A stretch of 64,000 nucleotides of DNA, from positions 1 through 64,000 of the forward strand of contig NZ_JAURYQ010000022.1 of assembly GCF_030653815.1 (NCBI RefSeq), written 5' to 3'. Both the position numbers and the translations under genes were made by a program. Under the pieces are notes generated by a model. The model was given only the letters and a program-made list of their open reading frames with translations, ran no database searches and had not been told where the DNA came from. Within the stretch, counting starts at the first letter, position 1. Every line of letters starts with the position of its first letter. Shown here one piece after another: positions 1-8,073 of the stretch. The DNA comes from Rhodoferax sp. (GTDB lineage: Bacteria > Pseudomonadota > Gammaproteobacteria > Burkholderiales > Burkholderiaceae_C).

Positions 1-141
1 TTTGGTATAACCGGACTCGACTGCATTCGACGCTGGCCTATGTCAGCCCGATGAAGTTCGAACAGAACTGGCTTGCTAATCAGCCCAAGCAAGCCAACTC
101 ATGATCTCGGTTATGGGATACGGATTCCAGGGGCAAGGTCA
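1..141 (+). mobile_element. Right end of an IS3-family insertion sequence (truncated by window edge)
   Basis: Frame 3 from base 3 reads WYNRTRLHSTLAYVSP and ends at the TGA at 102-104. This is the usual C-terminus of an IS3-family OrfB transposase (DDE integrase), with the conserved WYN..RLHS.L.Y.SP ending. About 37 bp of AT/GC-mixed DNA follow the stop and finish near GGGCAAGGTCA, which fits an IS3-type terminal inverted repeat ending in CA; the exact boundary (about 141) is an estimate because the left end lies outside the window. The element abuts the broken reading frame at 141-254, so it probably interrupted or truncated the gene there. Confidence 0.75.
3..104 (+). CDS. IS3-family transposase OrfB, C-terminal 33 residues only
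   Basis: Partial gene: the 5' part lies outside the window. The visible residues carry the end of the rve integrase core, WYNRTRLHSTLAYVSP, followed by a short polar tail ending QPKQANS and a TGA stop. In IS3 elements this enzyme is normally made by a programmed -1 frameshift from orfA and catalyses cut-and-paste transposition through a circular intermediate. Whether the copy is intact cannot be judged from this fragment. Confidence 0.75.
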   Translation, partial: WYNRTRLHSTLAYVSPMKFEQNWLANQPKQANS

Positions 142-254
142 GTCAGGCTTTTGTTGATTGGATTGTTGAACGGGTAAAGCAAGATCCTCAATTTTTCGTG
201 AAGGCGCGCGAAGCTTCTAGGAAGTCACCAAGGAAACTCCATGCGCCAGCTTGA
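141..254 (+). pseudogene. C-terminal remnant of an unrecognised gene cut by the IS
   Basis: Directly after the putative IS end, frame 3 stays open to the TGA at 252-254 and reads like a real protein tail (AFVDWIVERVKQDPQFF, then a basic stretch [12 protein letters not shown]). It has no start codon of its own and overlaps the ATG at 241 of the next reading frame by 14 bases, the spacing expected of a former operon. I do not recognise the family. It is best read as the 3' stump of a gene whose 5' part was separated by the IS. Confidence 0.4.
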
Positions 255-447
255 CCTTTTCTCCGCCCTGCAGTCCAGCACCGAGGGCATCGACACCGAA
301 TTCAAATCGGCACGCGGTGGCATGCCCGGCAGCTTTTGGGAGTCCTATTCCGCCATGGCCAACACCCAGGGTGGCACCATTGTTTTGGGCGTGGCCGAAG
401 AGCCCACCGGCCTGGCCAATTTATATTCTCATTCCTGCCATGATTGA
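241..447 (+). pseudogene. N-terminal fragment of an AlbA_2 (Schlafen AAA_4-like) ATP-binding protein
   Basis: The 68-codon frame starts at ATG 241 and carries the start of an AlbA_2 domain: [11 protein letters not shown], then [14 protein letters not shown] (the nucleotide-binding turn). Similarity ends near residue 58 (base ~415), after which the frame runs into the 5' region of the next gene and stops at 447. Full-length members of this family have roughly 500-600 residues, with AlbA_2, a HATPase_c_4 domain and a C-terminal winged helix. The missing C-terminal part of the same kind of protein is found at 1954-2565, so this appears to be the 5' piece of one gene split by about 1.5 kb of foreign sequence. 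Almost certainly non-functional as it stands. Confidence 0.75.
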
Positions 448-1858
448 TCTTGCAACCCTCGCCCGCTGGCTTGTCGCTCCCGCCGAACATGAGCGCCTTG
501 AATTCAAAGAGGCCAAGCAGCAGTACGACACCACCAAACTCTTGCGTTACTGTGTGGCGCTGGCCAATGAAGGCGGTGGGCATATTGTGCTGGGCGTATC
601 CGACAAGCCACCACGTCGCGTGGTTGGCACGCAAGCCTTTGTTGCGCTGACGGACCTCAACAAAATCAAGGCTTACATTGTTGAGAAGTTGCGCCTTCGG
701 GTGGATGCAATAGAGCTGGTGCATCCAGATGGCCGAGTTTTGGTTTTTGAGGTGCCAACCCGCCCCGTTGGTCAGCCGCTGGATTTTGAAGGTGCCTACC
801 TGATGCGCGCTGGGGAAGATTTGGTGCCGATGACACCAGACTACTTGCGACGTATTTTTGCCGAGGGTCAGCCCGACTGGTTTGTCCAGCCTGCCAAGGT
901 GGACGCCAGCTCGGATGACGTCATAGCCTTGCTAGACACGCAAGCTTACTTTGAATTGCTGAAGTTGCCGTATCCCACGACGCGTGATGCCGTGTTGGCG
1001 CGCTTGCAGGCCGAGGCGCTGATCTTTCCCAGTGAGTCTGGGTGGACCATTTCCAACATGGCGGCCATTTTGTTGGCCAAACGGCTGGATGCGTTTTCAC
1101 CCGCGTTGGCGCGCAAGGCAGCGCGTGTAATCATTTACGAGGGCATCAACAAGCTCAACACAAAGGACGATAAGCCCGGGTTGCGCGGTTACGCAGTCGG
1201 GTTTGGAAGCTTGGTGGACTTTGTGCATTCGGCGGCACCGCAAAATCAGTTTGTCGAGCAGGCGGTGCGGGAAGAAGTCAAGATGTTCCCCAAGCAGGCA
1301 CTGCGTGAGTTGATTGCCAATGCCTTGGTGCATCAGGACTTTTTGGCATCTGGCGCATCAGTAATGATTGAGCTTTACTCAGACCGTGTGGAAATTTCCA
1401 ACCCCGGCACGCCACCCATCAAAGTGGAGCGCTTCATTGACGAATATCGCTCGCGCAACGAGCGGCTGGCCGACCTCATGCGCAGATTGGGTATTTGCGA
1501 AGAAAAGGGCAGCGGGGTTGATAAAGTGATTCATGCCGCCGAGATATATCAGCTCCCGGCACCGGACTTTCGGGTGGGCGAAATGCGTACCACGGCCCTG
1601 CTGTTTGCGCATCAGGACTTTGCCGACATGAGCAAAGGCGACCGTGTCCGCGCTTGTTACCAGCATTGCTGTCTGATGTACGTGACCAATCAGCGTATGT
1701 CCAACCAATCTCTGCGACTACGGTTTGGGCTGGGTGAGGACAAAACGGTGGTCACGTCTCAGGTGATTGGCGCGGCAAAAGAGGCCGGTTTGATCAAAGC
1801 CGATGAATCGGAAACGACCTCAACCCGCTATGCGCGGTACTTGCCGTTTTGGGCCTAA
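440..1858 (+). CDS. AlbA_2 / HATPase_c_4 ATP-binding protein (RecG-like putative transcriptional regulator)
   Basis: The 472-residue protein begins at ATG 440 ([12 protein letters not shown]); an upstream open frame from 251 is not used because it only reads the neighbour out of frame. Residues ~15-130 form an AlbA_2 domain ([11 protein letters not shown], then [17 protein letters not shown]). Residues ~300-400 match a HATPase_c_4 module ([33 protein letters not shown]), followed by a C-terminal helical/winged-helix segment. Members of COG2865 are often found beside restriction, toxin or phage-defence genes and are usually described as regulators; their biochemical role is not settled. No clear Shine-Dalgarno precedes the ATG, but TATATT at 422-427 could be a -10 element carried in with the gene. 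It lies inside a broken gene of the same superfamily. Confidence 0.8.
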   Translation: MIDLATLARWLVAPAEHERLEFKEAKQQYDTTKLLRYCVALANEGGGHIVLGVSDKPPRRVVGTQAFVALTDLNKIKAYIVEKLRLRVDAIELVHPDGRVLVFEVPTRPVGQPLDFEGAYLMRAGEDLVPMTPDYLRRIFAEGQPDWFVQPAKVDASSDDVIALLDTQAYFELLKLPYPTTRDAVLARLQAEALIFPSESGWTISNMAAILLAKRLDAFSPALARKAARVIIYEGINKLNTKDDKPGLRGYAVGFGSLVDFVHSAAPQNQFVEQAVREEVKMFPKQALRELIANALVHQDFLASGASVMIELYSDRVEISNPGTPPIKVERFIDEYRSRNERLADLMRRLGICEEKGSGVDKVIHAAEIYQLPAPDFRVGEMRTTALLFAHQDFADMSKGDRVRACYQHCCLMYVTNQRMSNQSLRLRFGLGEDKTVVTSQVIGAAKEAGLIKADESETTSTRYARYLPFWA

Positions 1859-1872
1859 TGGGGTTTGCAAAA

Positions 1873-1953
1873 GTGCTTAAACGCAAACCGGATTTGTCGC
1901 GCTAATCTTTGAAAAGCACATATAAATCAACAGGTTGCGTGTTTAAACGCAAA
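1873..1953 (+). repeat. 15-bp direct repeat pair at the right junction of the nested gene
   Basis: GTGCTTAAACGCAAA (1873-1887) and GTGTTTAAACGCAAA (1939-1953) match at 14 of 15 positions, 66 bp apart, in the gap between the intact AlbA_2 gene and the place where the broken gene's homology resumes (~1954). They may mark the recombination or insertion boundary; no matching copy is visible at the left junction near 417. Confidence 0.45.
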
Positions 1954-2565
1954 GCGTCCCTGTCGGACAAGATTCGGGCAGGCTGGAGCGCACAGCATTG
2001 GCGCTCACCCAGGCTGGAAGAATCGTTACAGCCCGACCGTGTGAAGCTGGTGCTGCCTATGGTCAGCCTGATACCCGATGAGGTTGACCAGGCGCTGCGC
2101 GTGCGTTTTGGCGACCGGTTCGCCAAGCTGGACAAAACGGCCGTGCAAGCGGTGGTGACGGCCCAGGTGGAAGGCAGCGTGACCAATGGCCGCATGCAGG
2201 AAATCACCGGGGAACATTCCAAGGACATCACGGGCGTGCTGCAAAACCTGGTGCGTGACGGTCTGTTGACGCAGCAAAACCAGCGGCGCTGGGCGAGCTA
2301 CCGCGTGGCGGAGGACTCCACCCAATTGCCCGACGACTCCCCTCATTTGGAGGTGGACTCCCCCCAAAGCTCCCCTCAATTGGGCGGGGACTCCCCTCAT
2401 ACCGTGGCGAACTCCCCTCATTTGATGCCGGAACTCCTGTCATTGGTAGAGCCCGCCCGACTCAAACCAAGGCTCCCGGCGGCAGAAATGCAGGTGCTGG
2501 TTCTGCGTTTGTGCGATTCCCGGATGTGCCGAATCGGCCTGATCAGTCGTATCGCACGGTGTTAG
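1954..2565 (+). pseudogene. C-terminal fragment of the same AlbA_2-family ATP-binding protein
   Basis: The frame is open from a TTG at 1909, but protein-like sequence begins near 1954-1966 with SDKIRAGWSAQHWRSPRLEE, which in intact family members directly follows the GSGVDK motif of the HATPase_c_4 domain. A winged-helix region follows (LPMVSLIPDEV; DITGVLQNLVRDGLL), then a low-complexity linker of five D/N-S-P-(H/Q) units, then a C-terminal stub (MQVLVLRLC) that departs from the family pattern and stops at 2565. Both ends are therefore damaged. Together with 241-447 it represents one disrupted gene from which about 300 central residues are missing. Confidence 0.7.
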
Positions 2566-2669
2566 CGGTTTGAGGTCACAAACTCTGGCCTCAAGTTTGC
2601 TTCTGTTTTGGTAGCTTTTAGCGAGACAACTACGGGGTCTAGAGCCCGATTTCTTCTGGGAGGAAGAGC

Positions 2670-3473
2670 ATGAAAGAGCTGCACGCATTGGTGGACTATG
2701 AAAACGTCCAGCCGTCTTGGGAGGCGCTGGCCAAGCTGGCACCAGGGTTTACCGATGTGTGGTTGTTCCATGGCCCGCACCAGGCCAAGCAGGCGCAGGC
2801 TTTCGCTGCCAGCCAAGAGCGGGTGACTCTGGTGCCGCGCTCGGGCCAGGGGCCTAATGCGCTGGACTTCCATGTGGCGTTCTACCTGGGCTATGTGGCG
2901 GCCAAGCACCCGGACGCCGAGCTGGTGGTGGTAGCCAACGACCGTGGTTACGACCCCATGCTGGCGCACGCCCGCATGCTCAAGTTTCGCGCCCGCCGCG
3001 TTGGCTACAAGGGGCCCGTGGCCAAGAAGGCTGCCGTACTGAAACCCGCTGCGCCAGCAGCCGTGCCTGTGGTGGCCAAGAAGGCGGTTGCCAAGAAAGC
3101 CGTGGCGAAAAAGGCAGTAGCAAAGCAAGCTTCACCCAAGCCTGCGGCGTCCGGCAAAGTGGCTGCTGCCAAAAAGGCACCCGCCGCCAAGAAAGCGCCT
3201 GCAGTTAAAAAAGCCGTGACCAAGAAAGTAGTTGTACCCAAGCCCGATCCCAAACTCGCCGCGACGCCAGACGCCAAGCTGATCGCTCGTATTGCCAAGG
3301 GGCTGGCCAAGATGGGAGACAAGGCGCCAACCAAGCTGAAGTCATTCCTGAACGCGCTCAAGCCAATGCTGGACAAGAACAGCACGGCGGCAGACGCCGA
3401 AGCCATGGTGCAGACCCTGCAGAACAAGGGCGTTGTGCAAGTGCAGGGCGCAGTGGTTACTTACCCCAAGTGA
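2670..3473 (+). CDS. PIN/NYN-like nuclease domain protein with histone-H1-like lysine/alanine tail
   Basis: Start ATG 2670 follows a good ribosome-binding site (GGGAGGAAGAGC). Residues 1-115 have the PIN-like pattern of NYN/PIN_7 proteins: acidic metal ligands at the ends of strands in LVDYENVQ (D8, E10), ALDFHVAFYLGY, and VVVANDRGYDPM. These proteins are presumed Mg2+-dependent RNases. Residues ~120-200 are a repetitive AKKAVAKKA region like the tail of bacterial histone H1-like proteins, which would bind nucleic acid nonspecifically. Residues ~210-267 form a small helical domain (KLIARIAKGLAKMGDKAPTK). The gene stands alone between the broken ATP-binding gene and the toxin-antitoxin pair. 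The nuclease activity is inferred from the motif only. Confidence 0.75.
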   Translation: MKELHALVDYENVQPSWEALAKLAPGFTDVWLFHGPHQAKQAQAFAASQERVTLVPRSGQGPNALDFHVAFYLGYVAAKHPDAELVVVANDRGYDPMLAHARMLKFRARRVGYKGPVAKKAAVLKPAAPAAVPVVAKKAVAKKAVAKKAVAKQASPKPAASGKVAAAKKAPAAKKAPAVKKAVTKKVVVPKPDPKLAATPDAKLIARIAKGLAKMGDKAPTKLKSFLNALKPMLDKNSTAADAEAMVQTLQNKGVVQVQGAVVTYPK

Positions 3474-3540
3474 TGTGGTGCGGGCTGCGCCAGGCGCTGC
3501 GCCTTAGTCGTGGGTCTGGACAGGAATGCGGAAAACAGCT

Positions 3541-3561
3541 AAAGTAAGAATTCCTTACTTT
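3541..3561 (+). promoter_or_regulatory. Perfect 21-bp palindrome, probable antitoxin operator
   Basis: Arms AAAGTAAG and CTTACTTT are separated by AATTC. The palindrome lies 12 bp before the antitoxin ATG, just upstream of the ribosome-binding site (CGGAGAAAAGTC). Position and symmetry fit autorepression by the dimeric SpoVT/AbrB-type antitoxin encoded next. Confidence 0.65.
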
Positions 3562-3573
3562 CGGAGAAAAGTC

Positions 3574-3852
3574 ATGCTTGCCAAAATGACTTCCAAAAAC
3601 CAGCTCACATTGCCCAAGAGCGTGATGCAAGCCGTGGGCGCTGCCGAGTATTTTGATGTCGAAACCCGGGCCGGGCAGATCATTCTGACGCCAGTGCGCA
3701 TTCAGCGCGGCGATGCGGTGCGGGCCAAGTTGGCGGAGCTCGATTTAACCGAAGTTGATATTGCCAATGCCGTCGATTGGGCCAGAGCGACTGCGGCTGC
3801 GCCTGCGTTGGCAGCAGAACCTGTCGCGCCTTACCGTGTCACCAAACCATGA
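3574..3852 (+). CDS. SpoVT/AbrB-type antitoxin
   Basis: The 92-residue protein is read from ATG 3574, which has the Shine-Dalgarno GGAGAA; the longer frame from 3526 lacks one and would cover the operator. Residues 1-45 are a swapped-hairpin AbrB DNA-binding domain (MTSKNQLTLPKSVMQAVGA, then VETRAGQIILTPV). The rest (AVRAKLAELDLTEVDIANAVDWAR) is the likely toxin-binding helix. It overlaps the downstream PIN gene by ATGA, so the two are translationally coupled. The expected role is to neutralise the PIN toxin and repress the operon through the palindrome just upstream. Confidence 0.8.
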   Translation: MLAKMTSKNQLTLPKSVMQAVGAAEYFDVETRAGQIILTPVRIQRGDAVRAKLAELDLTEVDIANAVDWARATAAAPALAAEPVAPYRVTKP

Positions 3853-4277
3853 CCAGCCCGATACGCGTGGTGCTGGACACCAACGTGGTGTTGTCGGCGC
3901 TGGTGTTTGGTGGTGGCCAAGCGGGGCAACTTCGGCTGGGTTGGCAGCAGGGTGCCTTTGTGCCCTTGGTCAGCACTGCCACCGCGCAGGAGTTGGTGCG
4001 CGTGCTGGCCTACCCCAAGTTTCGTCTGTCAAAGTCAGACCAGGATGAGTTGCTGGCAGACTATCTGCCATACGCCCAAACGGTACGTGTTCCCCAGCCA
4101 CCACCAGCGGTGCCGGAGTGTCGTGATCCTCTGGATATGCCATTCATGCAGCTTGCAGTGGCTGGCAAGGCGCAAGTGCTGGTTTCTGGCGACCAGGATT
4201 TGCTGGTGTTGTCAGGCGAATTCAAGCAGGCCAGTGGCTGCCTCATCCTGACGATGGACATGTTCCTCAAGCTATAA
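3849..4277 (+). CDS. PIN-domain toxin (PIN_3 / COG1569 family)
   Basis: The 142-residue protein starts at ATG 3849, overlapping the antitoxin stop (ATGA). PIN acidic residues are visible: VVLDTNVVLSAL near the N-terminus, the mid-domain E of TAQELVRVL, CRDPLDMPFMQLA and SGDQDLLVL. COG1569 proteins are predicted RNases of type II toxin-antitoxin systems. The pairing with an AbrB-fold antitoxin is the common arrangement for this branch. All four usual acidic positions look present, so the toxin is probably intact. It is followed after 10 bp by hsdM. Confidence 0.8.
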   Translation: MTSPIRVVLDTNVVLSALVFGGGQAGQLRLGWQQGAFVPLVSTATAQELVRVLAYPKFRLSKSDQDELLADYLPYAQTVRVPQPPPAVPECRDPLDMPFMQLAVAGKAQVLVSGDQDLLVLSGEFKQASGCLILTMDMFLKL

Positions 4278-4287
4278 GAAAGAACCC

Positions 4288-5829
4288 ATGAACTCAGCCA
4301 CTATCGTCCAGAAGCTCTGGAACTACTGCAACGTGCTGCGCGACGACGGCATGAGCTACGGCGACTATGTGGAGCAGCTCACTTATTTGTTGTTCCTCAA
4401 GATGGCCGACGAGCGCAGCAAGCCGCCGTTCAACCTTGCCGGCGATTCACCCAGCCCCATCCTCAAGGGGTATGACTGGCCGTCATTGTTGGAGCGTGAC
4501 GGCGACGAACTGTTTGACCATTACCGCCACACGCTGGAGCGGCTGGGGGCCGAAAAGGGCACTATCGGCCTGATTTTCGGCAAGGCGCAAAACAAGTTCC
4601 AGGACCCGGCCAAGCTGCGTCGTCTGGTGGTGGACCTGATCGATGGTGAAAACTGGTCGGCCATGGGTGCGGATGTGAAAGGTGACGCCTACGAGGGCCT
4701 GTTGGAAAAAAACGCGCAAGACACCAAGAGTGGTGCCGGCCAGTACTTCACGCCGCGCCCCTTGATTCAGGCCATGGTGGACTGCATTGCGCCCAAACCG
4801 GGTGAAACCATTTGCGACCCGGCCTGTGGCACCGGCGGCTTTTTGTTTGCCGCGCACAACCATGTGGCGGAGCACAACGCCAACCTCACGCGTGAGCAGA
4901 AGAAGCACCTGAAAGAAAAGGCCTTCACCGGCTACGAACTCGTGCAAAGCACCGCGCGCCTGGCCGCCATGAACATGATGTTGCACGGCATTGGTTCTGA
5001 CAAGTCGGTGCCCATCGTGGTGGCGGACGCTCTGGCTGCCGACCCCGGCGAGCGCTTTGACGTGGTGTTGGCGAATCCGCCCTTTGGCAAGAAGAGCAGC
5101 ACCATGATCACCGGGGCCGAGGGCAAAGTAAGCACCGAAAAAGACGTGATCGAGCGCGACGACTTCTGGGCCACCACGTCCAACAAGCAGCTCAACTTTG
5201 TGCAGCACATCAAGACTCTGCTCAAGCAGTATGGCCGTGCCGCCGTGGTGCTGCCTGACAACGTGCTGTTTGAAGGCGGCGCGGGTGAGACCATCCGTAA
5301 GAAGCTGTTGCACGAGTGCGATGTGCATACGCTGCTGCGTTTGCCCACCGGCCTGTTTTACGCGCAGGGCGTGAAAGCCAATGTGATCTTCTTTGAGCGC
5401 AAGCCCGCATCAGAAACACCCTGGACCAAGAAGCTCTGGATTTACGACCTGCGCACCAACCAGCACTTCACGCTCAAGACCAACCCGCTCAGGCGCGAAC
5501 ATCTGGACGAGTTTGTCAGGCTGTACAACCCGGCCAATCGGCATGACCGCAAGGCTACCTGGAGCGCCGAGCCTTCGACAGGCTCAGGCCGAACGGACGA
5601 AAGTACCGGCCCCGAGGGCCGCTGGCGCGTGTACGACTATACCGATCTGATCGCTCGGGATAAAGCCAGTCTGGACATCTTCTGGCTCAAGGACGACAGC
5701 CTGGCCGACAGCGACAACCTGCCGCCGCCCGACGTGATCGCGCAAGAAATTGTGGACGACCTGGAAGCAGCGCTGGAGCAGTTCCGGCTGATCGCAGGTG
5801 ATTTGGCGGGTGATCCTGAGAAAATATAG
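4288..5829 (+). CDS. hsdM: Type I restriction-modification N6-adenine methyltransferase subunit
   Basis: This 513-residue protein has the HsdM N-terminal helical domain (residues ~5-135) and an N6_Mtase domain. The SAM-binding motif DPACGTGGF is at 177-185 and the catalytic NPPF at 263-266. HsdM methylates adenine only as part of a complex with the specificity subunit HsdS. Neither hsdS nor hsdR follows: the next gene, rsmE, begins 2 bp after the stop, and the preceding genes are a toxin-antitoxin pair. The protein reads to a normal C-terminus (LEAALEQF near the end). An in-frame copy of a dispersed small repeat at 5569-5596 encodes STGSGRTD around residue 430 without breaking the frame. It may be an orphan methylase subunit serving an HsdS elsewhere, or a relic. 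Confidence 0.9.
   Translation: MNSATIVQKLWNYCNVLRDDGMSYGDYVEQLTYLLFLKMADERSKPPFNLAGDSPSPILKGYDWPSLLERDGDELFDHYRHTLERLGAEKGTIGLIFGKAQNKFQDPAKLRRLVVDLIDGENWSAMGADVKGDAYEGLLEKNAQDTKSGAGQYFTPRPLIQAMVDCIAPKPGETICDPACGTGGFLFAAHNHVAEHNANLTREQKKHLKEKAFTGYELVQSTARLAAMNMMLHGIGSDKSVPIVVADALAADPGERFDVVLANPPFGKKSSTMITGAEGKVSTEKDVIERDDFWATTSNKQLNFVQHIKTLLKQYGRAAVVLPDNVLFEGGAGETIRKKLLHECDVHTLLRLPTGLFYAQGVKANVIFFERKPASETPWTKKLWIYDLRTNQHFTLKTNPLRREHLDEFVRLYNPANRHDRKATWSAEPSTGSGRTDESTGPEGRWRVYDYTDLIARDKASLDIFWLKDDSLADSDNLPPPDVIAQEIVDDLEAALEQFRLIAGDLAGDPEKI
5569..5596 (+). repeat. Small dispersed palindromic repeat inside hsdM
   Basis: GAGCCT-TCGAC-AGGCTC forms a 6-bp stem hairpin and is followed by AGGCCGAACGG. 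The pattern CTTCGACAGGCTCAG..CGAAC is, from memory, a dispersed intergenic repeat in many Comamonadaceae genomes; here it sits inside a coding region and is translated in frame. No other copy is seen in this window. Confidence 0.5.
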
Positions 5830-5831
5830 TC

Positions 5832-6584
5832 ATGCCCCGTTTTTACTGCCCCACTCCCCTGACCCCCGGCGAGCTGCTGGACTTGCCCGCCAGCGCCGCG
5901 CGCCATGTGCAGGTGTTGCGCCTGCAGCCTGGTGATGTCATCACGCTGTTCAATGGCGGGCCGGAGGTGCCAGGCAGCAGTGGTGGTGAATTTGAAGCGA
6001 CCGTCACCCAGATGGGTCGCAACCACGTGCAGGTGCAGGTCGGTGCGCACACGGCGGTGGAGCGCGAAGCCGCGCTGCAGGTGCACCTGGCGGTGGGCAT
6101 GCCGGCCAATGAGCGCATGGATTGGCTGGTGGAAAAAGCGTCTGAGTTGGGTGTGGCCAGCATCCAGCCGCTGATGACCGAACGCAGCGTGTTGCGCCTG
6201 AGCGGTGAGCGCGCCGACAAGAAACAGGCGCACTGGCAAAGTGTGGCGGTGGCGGCCTGCGAGCAGTGCGGCGGCAACCGGGTGCCGCGCGTGCACGCGG
6301 TGATGACGCTGGCGCAGTGGCTCAAGGCGCAGACCCTTTTGGATGCGGCGCAGTCACCGCGTCTGTTGCTGTCCTTGCGGCCCGAGTCGGTGGGGCTGCG
6401 CGCAGCGACCCGGACTACGGCGACCGACATCACTTTCCTGTCTGGCCCCGAAGGCGGCTTGAGTCTTGCGGAAGAAGACGCCGCGCTGGCCCAGGGCTTT
6501 GCCCCGGTGACGCTGGGGCCGCGCGTGCTGCGCTCCGAGACCGCGGCCATTGCGGCCGCGGCGGCGTTGCTGATCAGCGACTAG
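5832..6584 (+). CDS. rsmE: 16S rRNA (uracil-1498-N3)-methyltransferase
   Basis: The 250-residue protein has the RsmE layout: an N-terminal PUA-like domain (residues 1-70, MPRFYCPTPLTPGE, AARHVQVLRLQPGD) and a C-terminal SPOUT methyltransferase with the trefoil-knot motifs FLSGPEGGLSLAEE and LGPRVLRSETAAIAA. It uses SAM to methylate N3 of U1498 in 16S rRNA. The length is normal for the family. It starts 2 bp after hsdM and converges with tctA, the two 3' ends overlapping by 11 bp. It is a core gene and marks the right border of the left accessory region. Confidence 0.95.
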   Translation: MPRFYCPTPLTPGELLDLPASAARHVQVLRLQPGDVITLFNGGPEVPGSSGGEFEATVTQMGRNHVQVQVGAHTAVEREAALQVHLAVGMPANERMDWLVEKASELGVASIQPLMTERSVLRLSGERADKKQAHWQSVAVAACEQCGGNRVPRVHAVMTLAQWLKAQTLLDAAQSPRLLLSLRPESVGLRAATRTTATDITFLSGPEGGLSLAEEDAALAQGFAPVTLGPRVLRSETAAIAAAAALLISD

Positions 6585-8073
6585 CCTTCAACTGACTCCA
6601 GCGGCGGTAGAGCGGCGGCACCAGCAGCATCGCCACCACGCCGATCCACAAGCCTCTGGAAATCGCGCTTTCCATCAGAATGCCCAGCTCGCCATTGGTG
6701 ATGGACAAGGCGCGGCGCAGGTTTTGCTCCATCAAGTCACCCAACACAAAACCCAGAATCAGCGGCGCCATGGGCACGCCGGTCTTGCGCAGCAAATAGC
6801 CGGCAATGCCCAGGCCGCCCATCAGCATCAAGTCAAACGTGGTGGCGTGCACCGAATACACGCCGACTGCGCTGATGGCCAGAATGCCCGGCACCAGCAG
6901 CCAGTTGGGTACCAGCAAAATGCGGGTGAACAGGCCCACCAGCGGGATGTTGATGAGCAGCAGCAGGATGTTGCCGATGAACATGGACGCAATCAGGCCC
7001 CACACCAGCGCCGGCTGCTGGGTGAACAGCGCCGGCCCCGGCGTGATGTTGTAGAGCGACAGCGCCCCCACCATCACCGCCGTGGTGCCCGAGCCCGGCA
7101 CACCGAGTGTCAGCATGGGAATGAACGAGCCGTTGGCCGAGGCATTGTTGGCCGCCTCGGGCGCGCAGACGCCACGGATGTCGCCCTTGCCAAAGGTGCC
7201 GTCCTTGTCGCTCATGCGTTTTTCCACGGTGTAGGCCATGGCGCTGGCGATGGTTGCGCCGGCACCGGGCAGCACGCCCACCACAAAACCGATCAGCGCC
7301 GAGCGCACAGTGCACCACCAGGTCAGCGCCATTTCTTTCAGGTTGAACAGGTTGCGCCCGGTGACACGAATCAGTCCACTGGCATTGGCCTGGTGCTCCA
7401 GCATCAGCAAAATTTCGCTGACCGAAAACAGGCCAATCACCACCACGATGAACTGGATGCCGTCGCTCAAGTGCACGTTGTCGCCGGTAAAGCGGTAGAC
7501 CCCTGAATTGGAGTCCAGCCCCACAGTGGACAGCGACAGGCCAATGGCCGCGGCCAGCACGGCTTTCAGGGGCTGGTTGCCCATCAGCCCGGTGATGCAG
7601 GCAAAGGCAAAACACATCAGCGCAAAGTATTCCGCCGGGCCGAAGGCCAGCGCCCAGCGCGCCAGCAGCGGCGCGAACAAGACGATGCCGATGGTGGCAA
7701 TGGTCGAGCCGATGAACGAGCTCCAGGCCGAAATTGACAGTGCCACGCCGCCCTGACCCTTGGCGGCCATGGGGTGGCCGTCGATGGCGGTCATGATGGC
7801 GCCCGCGTCCCCCGGCACATTGAGCAAAATGGAAGAAATTCGGCCGCCAAATTCACAGCCGATATAAACCGCCGTGAGCAGGATCAATGCGGTCTCGGCC
7901 GGTAGCTTCAAGGCAAAAGCCAGCGGCATCAACAGCGCCACGCCATTGATCGGGCCCAGGCCGGGCAGCATGCCGACAATGGTGCCTATCAGCGCACCCA
8001 GGGCAGCCACCAGCAGGTTGATCGGCATCAGGGCGACGCCAAAACCTTCCGCCAGATGTAGCAAGGTATCCAT
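6574..8073 (-). CDS. tctA: Tripartite tricarboxylate transporter, large permease subunit TctA
   Basis: This 499-residue, strongly hydrophobic protein has the TctA family signatures [17 protein letters not shown] near the N-terminus and [21 protein letters not shown] mid-protein, with about ten to twelve membrane segments. The start is ATG 8073, which overlaps the tctB stop (TGATG); the TTG one codon upstream is unlikely. With TctB and the periplasmic TctC it imports tricarboxylates or related dicarboxylates using an ion gradient rather than ATP. It is the last gene of tctC-tctB-tctA and converges with rsmE. Confidence 0.95.
   Translation of the reverse strand: MDTLLHLAEGFGVALMPINLLVAALGALIGTIVGMLPGLGPINGVALLMPLAFALKLPAETALILLTAVYIGCEFGGRISSILLNVPGDAGAIMTAIDGHPMAAKGQGGVALSISAWSSFIGSTIATIGIVLFAPLLARWALAFGPAEYFALMCFAFACITGLMGNQPLKAVLAAAIGLSLSTVGLDSNSGVYRFTGDNVHLSDGIQFIVVVIGLFSVSEILLMLEHQANASGLIRVTGRNLFNLKEMALTWWCTVRSALIGFVVGVLPGAGATIASAMAYTVEKRMSDKDGTFGKGDIRGVCAPEAANNASANGSFIPMLTLGVPGSGTTAVMVGALSLYNITPGPALFTQQPALVWGLIASMFIGNILLLLINIPLVGLFTRILLVPNWLLVPGILAISAVGVYSVHATTFDLMLMGGLGIAGYLLRKTGVPMAPLILGFVLGDLMEQNLRRALSITNGELGILMESAISRGLWIGVVAMLLVPPLYRRWSQLKASR

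Noticed and set aside
251-439. Extension of the 472-residue AlbA_2 protein to an upstream start at 251
   Set aside because: The added 63 residues are proline-rich nonsense produced by reading the neighbouring N-terminal fragment in another frame; the domain begins after ATG 440.
1909-1953. TTG start at 1909 for the fragment ending at 2565
   Set aside because: The residues before about 1954 do not resemble the family and the TTG has no ribosome-binding site; the frame is the tail of a broken gene.
2293-2430. Short tandem pattern of GACTCCCCTCA units, considered as a CRISPR-like or minisatellite array
   Set aside because: The units are short, uneven and in frame, encoding a DSPH/Q linker that is usual in this protein family.
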